A stretch of DNA of 64,000 bases, from contig CAWIZC010000029.1 in assembly GCA_963840445.1 (NCBI GenBank), positions 1-64,000 of the forward strand, in the 5' to 3' direction. The position numbers were made by a program, and so were the translations under genes. The stretch is from AWTP1-13 sp963840445. GTDB lineage: Bacteria > Pseudomonadota > Alphaproteobacteria > Rhizobiales > Hyphomicrobiaceae. Shown here one piece after another: positions 61,453 to 64,000 of this stretch. The first letter of the stretch is position 1. Every line of letters begins with the position of its first letter. The notes under the pieces were generated by a model. It made no database searches and had not been told where the DNA came from. It saw only the letters and a list, made by a program, of their open reading frames with translations.

Positions 61453-62769
61453 TCAGCCTTTCTTCTTGGCGCCTGGCGCCATCGGCCCCTTGGCAAACAT
61501 CTCAGCGGTGATGCTGTCGTACCAAGCGACGCTCTCGGCATAGTTCTGCTTGCGCACGTCGGCCGCCTCGCTCTGCTGCGACACGAACGACCCGTACGCA
61601 TCGAGCTTGCCGTCCTTGGGGGAATAGTTGGCGCCCACCTTGACGCTATCGTCGGGGGCCAGCAGCGACCAGCAGGTGTTGCGGTAGCGGGCCGGAAACC
61701 TCTCCTTCTTGGCAAGTTCCACCAGGATATCGGCCACCACGACTTTGGCCTGGCTGTTGGCCGAGAACGCCGACTTGGGCATCTCCGCGGCGATGGCGGC
61801 GTCGCCCAGGACGTAGATGTCCTTCACCTCCTTGGCGGAGAAGTTCTCGGGGTCGATCGGGCACCAGTCGCCCTTGGCTGCTCCGGCTTTGTGCGCGATC
61901 TCTCCGGCGCGCTGCTGGGGAATGATGTTGGCGACGTCAGCTTTCACCGTTTTGCCGGCCTTGGTGACGATCTCCTTGGTCTTGGCATCGACGCTGACAA
62001 CGGCGAAATCGTCGATCTCGGTGGTGAGGTTCAGCTCGATGATGTCCTTGTAGTATTTCTCGAACGCCTCGGTGAACACCGGCTGCTTGGAGAACGACTT
62101 CTTGGGGTCGAGGATAATCAACTTCGACTTCGGCTTCTTCGTCTTCAGGTAGTGGGCGATCATGCAGGCGCGCTCGTAGGGTCCGGGCGGGCAGCGATAC
62201 GGGTTGTTGGGTGGAACGATGACCACGACGCCGCCGTCGCGCATGTCCTGCAGTTGCTTCTTCAGCAGACGCTTGCCGTCGAGTGCGGTGTTGTAGGCAT
62301 GCGGCATGATCAGCGCCGCCTCGCGCGAATACCCTGGAATGGAGTCGAACTTGGTGTCGATGCCGGGCGACAGCACCAGTTTGTCGTAGTGGAGCGTGCC
62401 GCCACCAACCTTGATCTTCTTGCCGGCGGCATCGACGTCGGTGGCCGTGCCCTGCACCACCTTGATGCCCAGAGCCCGCAAGCCCTGATAGCCGTGGTTG
62501 AGCAATTCGATCTCGCGGAGCCCGCCGAGATAGAGGTTGGAAAAGAACGAGGAGCTGTAGATTGGATTGGTCTCGATCAGGGTGACGTCCAGGCTGGGTG
62601 CCTCCGTCTTGAGGAGGTGCGCCGCGCTCGCTCCGCCGGCCCCTCCGCCCACGATCACCACCTTGGGGGCGGCCTGGGCGATGGCAAAGCGGGCCACGCC
62701 CGTCGTGGCAAGTGCGCCTGCACCCGCAGCGCCAATCAGCGTCCCGAAATCTCGCCGTGTGATGCGCAT
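61453..62769 (-). CDS. fccB: Sulfide dehydrogenase flavoprotein subunit (FccB/SoxF)
   Basis: Periplasmic FAD protein that oxidises sulfide to sulfur and passes electrons to cytochrome c; 438 residues. A Tat signal (RITRRDFGTLIGAAGAGAL) fits cofactor-loaded export. The FAD-binding fold starts VVIVGGGAGGASAAHLL, with an Asp in VYVLGDAAIAAEMP. Redox cysteines are plausible at RCPPGPYERAC and NTCWSLL. The start is chosen at the ATG after GGGAGGAAC. It lies 62 bp downstream of soxS on the minus strand and is divergent from soxYZ, the usual soxF context. A separate FccA cytochrome gene is not in the window. Confidence 0.87.
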   Translation of the reverse strand: MRITRRDFGTLIGAAGAGALATTGVARFAIAQAAPKVVIVGGGAGGASAAHLLKTEAPSLDVTLIETNPIYSSSFFSNLYLGGLREIELLNHGYQGLRALGIKVVQGTATDVDAAGKKIKVGGGTLHYDKLVLSPGIDTKFDSIPGYSREAALIMPHAYNTALDGKRLLKKQLQDMRDGGVVVIVPPNNPYRCPPGPYERACMIAHYLKTKKPKSKLIILDPKKSFSKQPVFTEAFEKYYKDIIELNLTTEIDDFAVVSVDAKTKEIVTKAGKTVKADVANIIPQQRAGEIAHKAGAAKGDWCPIDPENFSAKEVKDIYVLGDAAIAAEMPKSAFSANSQAKVVVADILVELAKKERFPARYRNTCWSLLAPDDSVKVGANYSPKDGKLDAYGSFVSQQSEAADVRKQNYAESVAWYDSITAEMFAKGPMAPGAKKKG

Positions 62770-62831
62770 GCTTTGTTCCTCCCGTTGCGGCCGCGGTTGG
62801 TCTTCGAGGCAGGCCATTGGGCCTTTCATGC

Positions 62832-63251
62832 TCAGTGAGCGGGGGCAAATCCGGCCTTGGCCGCCAGTGGCTCCAGCTGCATCCAGAACAGATCGCTGCC
62901 CTGGTAGCCGACAATGCGACCCACTTCCCGGCCGTACGCAAGCATCACGAAGGTTGGCGAGTAAACGATTTTCTCAAGATAAGAAATGTCCGGGTGCCCG
63001 CGCAGGCGCTGGACCAGCGGGGCAAATTTTCCTTCCTCGCTGGCACTGTAGGAATGCCCGACTTCTGCCTCCCAGCGGGCGCAGTAGGGACAGCCCGGGT
63101 CATGCACCATCACGAGAACCGCAGGGGCCGAGCGCAGGTCGGACGGCGCGGCAATTGGCGCCGGGGCAAACGTCACGGCCAGCAGGGCCACCAAGATGGT
63201 CCCGAGCAGCAACCGGCGTCGATCTGGCCGCGCTTTGAGCGTTGCTTGCAT
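62832..63251 (-). CDS. soxS: Periplasmic thioredoxin-fold protein, SoxS-like
   Basis: A 139-residue protein with an N-terminal membrane anchor (LLLGTILVALLAVTFAPAPI) and a thioredoxin fold with the redox pair in DPGCPYCARWEAEVG (Cys near 54 and 57). The C-terminal part has the conserved cis-Pro stretch SPTFVMLAYGREVGRIVGYQ. SoxS-type proteins keep SoxY cysteine reduced and reactivate Sox enzymes. It lies between fccB and the soxYZ promoter interval, so the assignment rests on fold plus context; it could be another thioredoxin-like Sox protein such as SoxW. Confidence 0.78.
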   Translation of the reverse strand: MQATLKARPDRRRLLLGTILVALLAVTFAPAPIAAPSDLRSAPAVLVMVHDPGCPYCARWEAEVGHSYSASEEGKFAPLVQRLRGHPDISYLEKIVYSPTFVMLAYGREVGRIVGYQGSDLFWMQLEPLAAKAGFAPAH

Positions 63252-63269
63252 GCTTCCTTATATGTTACC

Positions 63270-63286
63270 TGCCAGCATAATTGGCA
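63270..63286. promoter_or_regulatory. Inverted repeat in the divergent sox promoter region
   Basis: TGCCA (63270-63274) and TGGCA (63282-63286) form an inverted repeat with a 7-bp AT-rich spacer, between soxS (minus) and soxY (plus). It could bind the sox regulator SoxR, which is inference from position. Confidence 0.35.
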
Positions 63287-63365
63287 AACTTGACACGTAC
63301 CCCAATATCAATGGCAACCGTCCGTGTTCGGTACGCGCGCCGGTCAGCCTTTGGGATCAGGAAAC

Positions 63366-63848
63366 ATGAAAGAGGTCGATACGCTGGCGGCTTTCACCCG
63401 GCGCCAGTTTGGCGTCGCAGCCGCAGCCACCGCGGCAGTGGCGGTGATGCCGGCGATGCCGGTCCTGGCCCAGGACCAGCCAGAGCCGAAAGCCTGGGAA
63501 GCGCTCGTGAAGAAGATCCTTGGCGAGGCCAAGCCCGTTGAGGGCAAGCTCGTGATCGACATGGCGGAGATCGCCGAGAACGGCAACACCGTGCCTTTCG
63601 CGCTTAGCGTCGACAGTCCCATGACCGACAAGGACTATGTGAGGGCGATCTACATGATCTCGACGGCCAATCCGCGGCCGGAGGTCGCCACCTTCCGCTT
63701 CACGCCCGCCAGCGGCGCGGCCAAGGCGGAGAGCCGCATGCGCCTGGTGGCAACGCAGGACGTGATCGCCATCGCCGAACTGAGCGACGGCAGGTTTCTG
63801 ATGGCCCGGCGGCCTGTGAAGGTCACGGTCGGCGGTTGCGGCGGCTAG
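63366..63848 (+). CDS. soxY: Sulfur-carrier protein SoxY
   Basis: Periplasmic sulfur carrier of 160 residues that holds sulfur intermediates on its C-terminal Cys during thiosulfate oxidation. A Tat-type signal (FTRRQFGVAAAATAAVAVM) precedes the mature domain. The swinging arm is the final KVTVGGCGG, the family signature with the carrier Cys. The core region (DMAEIAENGNTVPFALSVDS) is typical. ATG start at 63366. It pairs with soxZ, which begins 16 bp downstream. Confidence 0.92.
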   Translation: MKEVDTLAAFTRRQFGVAAAATAAVAVMPAMPVLAQDQPEPKAWEALVKKILGEAKPVEGKLVIDMAEIAENGNTVPFALSVDSPMTDKDYVRAIYMISTANPRPEVATFRFTPASGAAKAESRMRLVATQDVIAIAELSDGRFLMARRPVKVTVGGCGG

Positions 63849-63864
63849 AGCTGGAAGGCCAGAG

Positions 63865-64000
63865 CGATGCAGAACCCGAGAGCAAAGCTGCCCGAGAAAG
63901 CCAAGGTGGGCGACGTAATCCAGGTCAAAACCCTGATCTCGGATGTCATGGAGACTGGCCAGCGCAAGGACGCGGACGGCAAGACCATCCCACGCAAAAT
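63865..64000 (+). CDS. soxZ: SoxZ, partner of SoxY (C-terminus beyond window)
   Basis: Begins MQNPRAKLPEKAKVGDVIQV and continues TLISDVMETGQRKDADGKTI, the conserved SoxZ N-terminus (with VMETGQRKD). GGAAGG lies eight bases upstream of the ATG. SoxZ has no signal peptide and is exported with SoxY as a heterodimer. The frame is open to the window end. Confidence 0.9.

Noticed and set aside
61228..62838. Long plus-strand open frame opposite fccB
   Set aside because: Shadow frame; FccB motifs and the Tat signal are unambiguous on the other strand.

Overview
The window reads as a GC-rich alphaproteobacterial chromosome, most likely a Hyphomicrobiales member related to Bradyrhizobiaceae/Xanthobacteraceae. 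This is inferred from the tig-clpP-clpX-lon-hupB order, HWE-type histidine kinases, a DUF1127 protein beside a GcvA-like LysR regulator, Bug and DctP solute-binding proteins, and a Sox sulfur-oxidation cluster. No taxonomic search was possible.

Layout. (1) 1-10.5 kb, accessory: a TauE/SafE permease cut by the window edge, a DctP-type binding protein, a bactofilin, small secreted proteins, a broken NarL-type response regulator, a Crp/Fnr regulator divergent from an HWE sensor kinase across a striking inverted repeat, a DNA-ligase remnant and an SPFH protein. (2) 10.7-22.7 kb, a decayed integrative element: zinc-ribbon and hypothetical phage-type genes, a TOPRIM-primase/D5-helicase, an AlpA-like regulator, a ribbon-helix-helix protein and a tyrosine integrase ending next to tRNA-Asp. 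Most of these genes carry frameshifts. (3) 22.7-30.4 kb, core: tRNA-Asp, tRNA-Val, hupB, lon, clpX, clpP, tig (with an extreme His-rich tail) and tRNA-Leu, all intact. (4) 30.7-36.7 kb: a cysK-alaX-sseA operon (alaX frameshifted), a TPR membrane protein, a VOC protein and a response-regulator/HWE-kinase hybrid (frameshifted). (5) 36.7-41.8 kb: a giant poly-HAMP hybrid histidine kinase built from 276-bp tandem repeats and broken by three frameshifts. (6) 42-45.6 kb: GcvA-like LysR, two small stress-type ORFs, a cyclopropane synthase with a frameshifted C-terminus and a cysteine-protease-like protein. (7) 45.6-51.4 kb: a peptide/nickel-type ABC importer (fused double ATPase, binding protein, two permeases) with two long palindromes between the permease genes. 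(8) 51.7-61.2 kb: a flavin-oxidase-like protein, efp divergent from epmA-KTSC-methyltransferase, a cloverleaf palindrome, a NIPSNAP protein, a caspase-like protein, a dienelactone hydrolase, a Bug protein with an in-frame stop and an L,D-transpeptidase. (9) 61.4-64 kb: fccB-soxS divergent from soxY-soxZ.

Function. The core block is the proteostasis module: trigger factor folds, ClpXP and Lon degrade. efp and epmA together provide beta-lysylated EF-P. The cysteine synthase, mercaptopyruvate/thiosulfate sulfurtransferase, FccB, SoxS and SoxYZ point to active sulfur metabolism, with thiosulfate or sulfide oxidised in the periplasm.

Caution. At least fifteen coding regions contain 1-nt frameshifts, and others have an internal deletion or an in-frame stop. 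They cluster in the mobile region and at 31.7-43.7 kb, while 22.7-31.7 kb and 44.9-58 kb are clean. They may be real decay or uncorrected assembly indels; read-level checking decides. No CRISPR array, rRNA gene or complete insertion sequence was seen.
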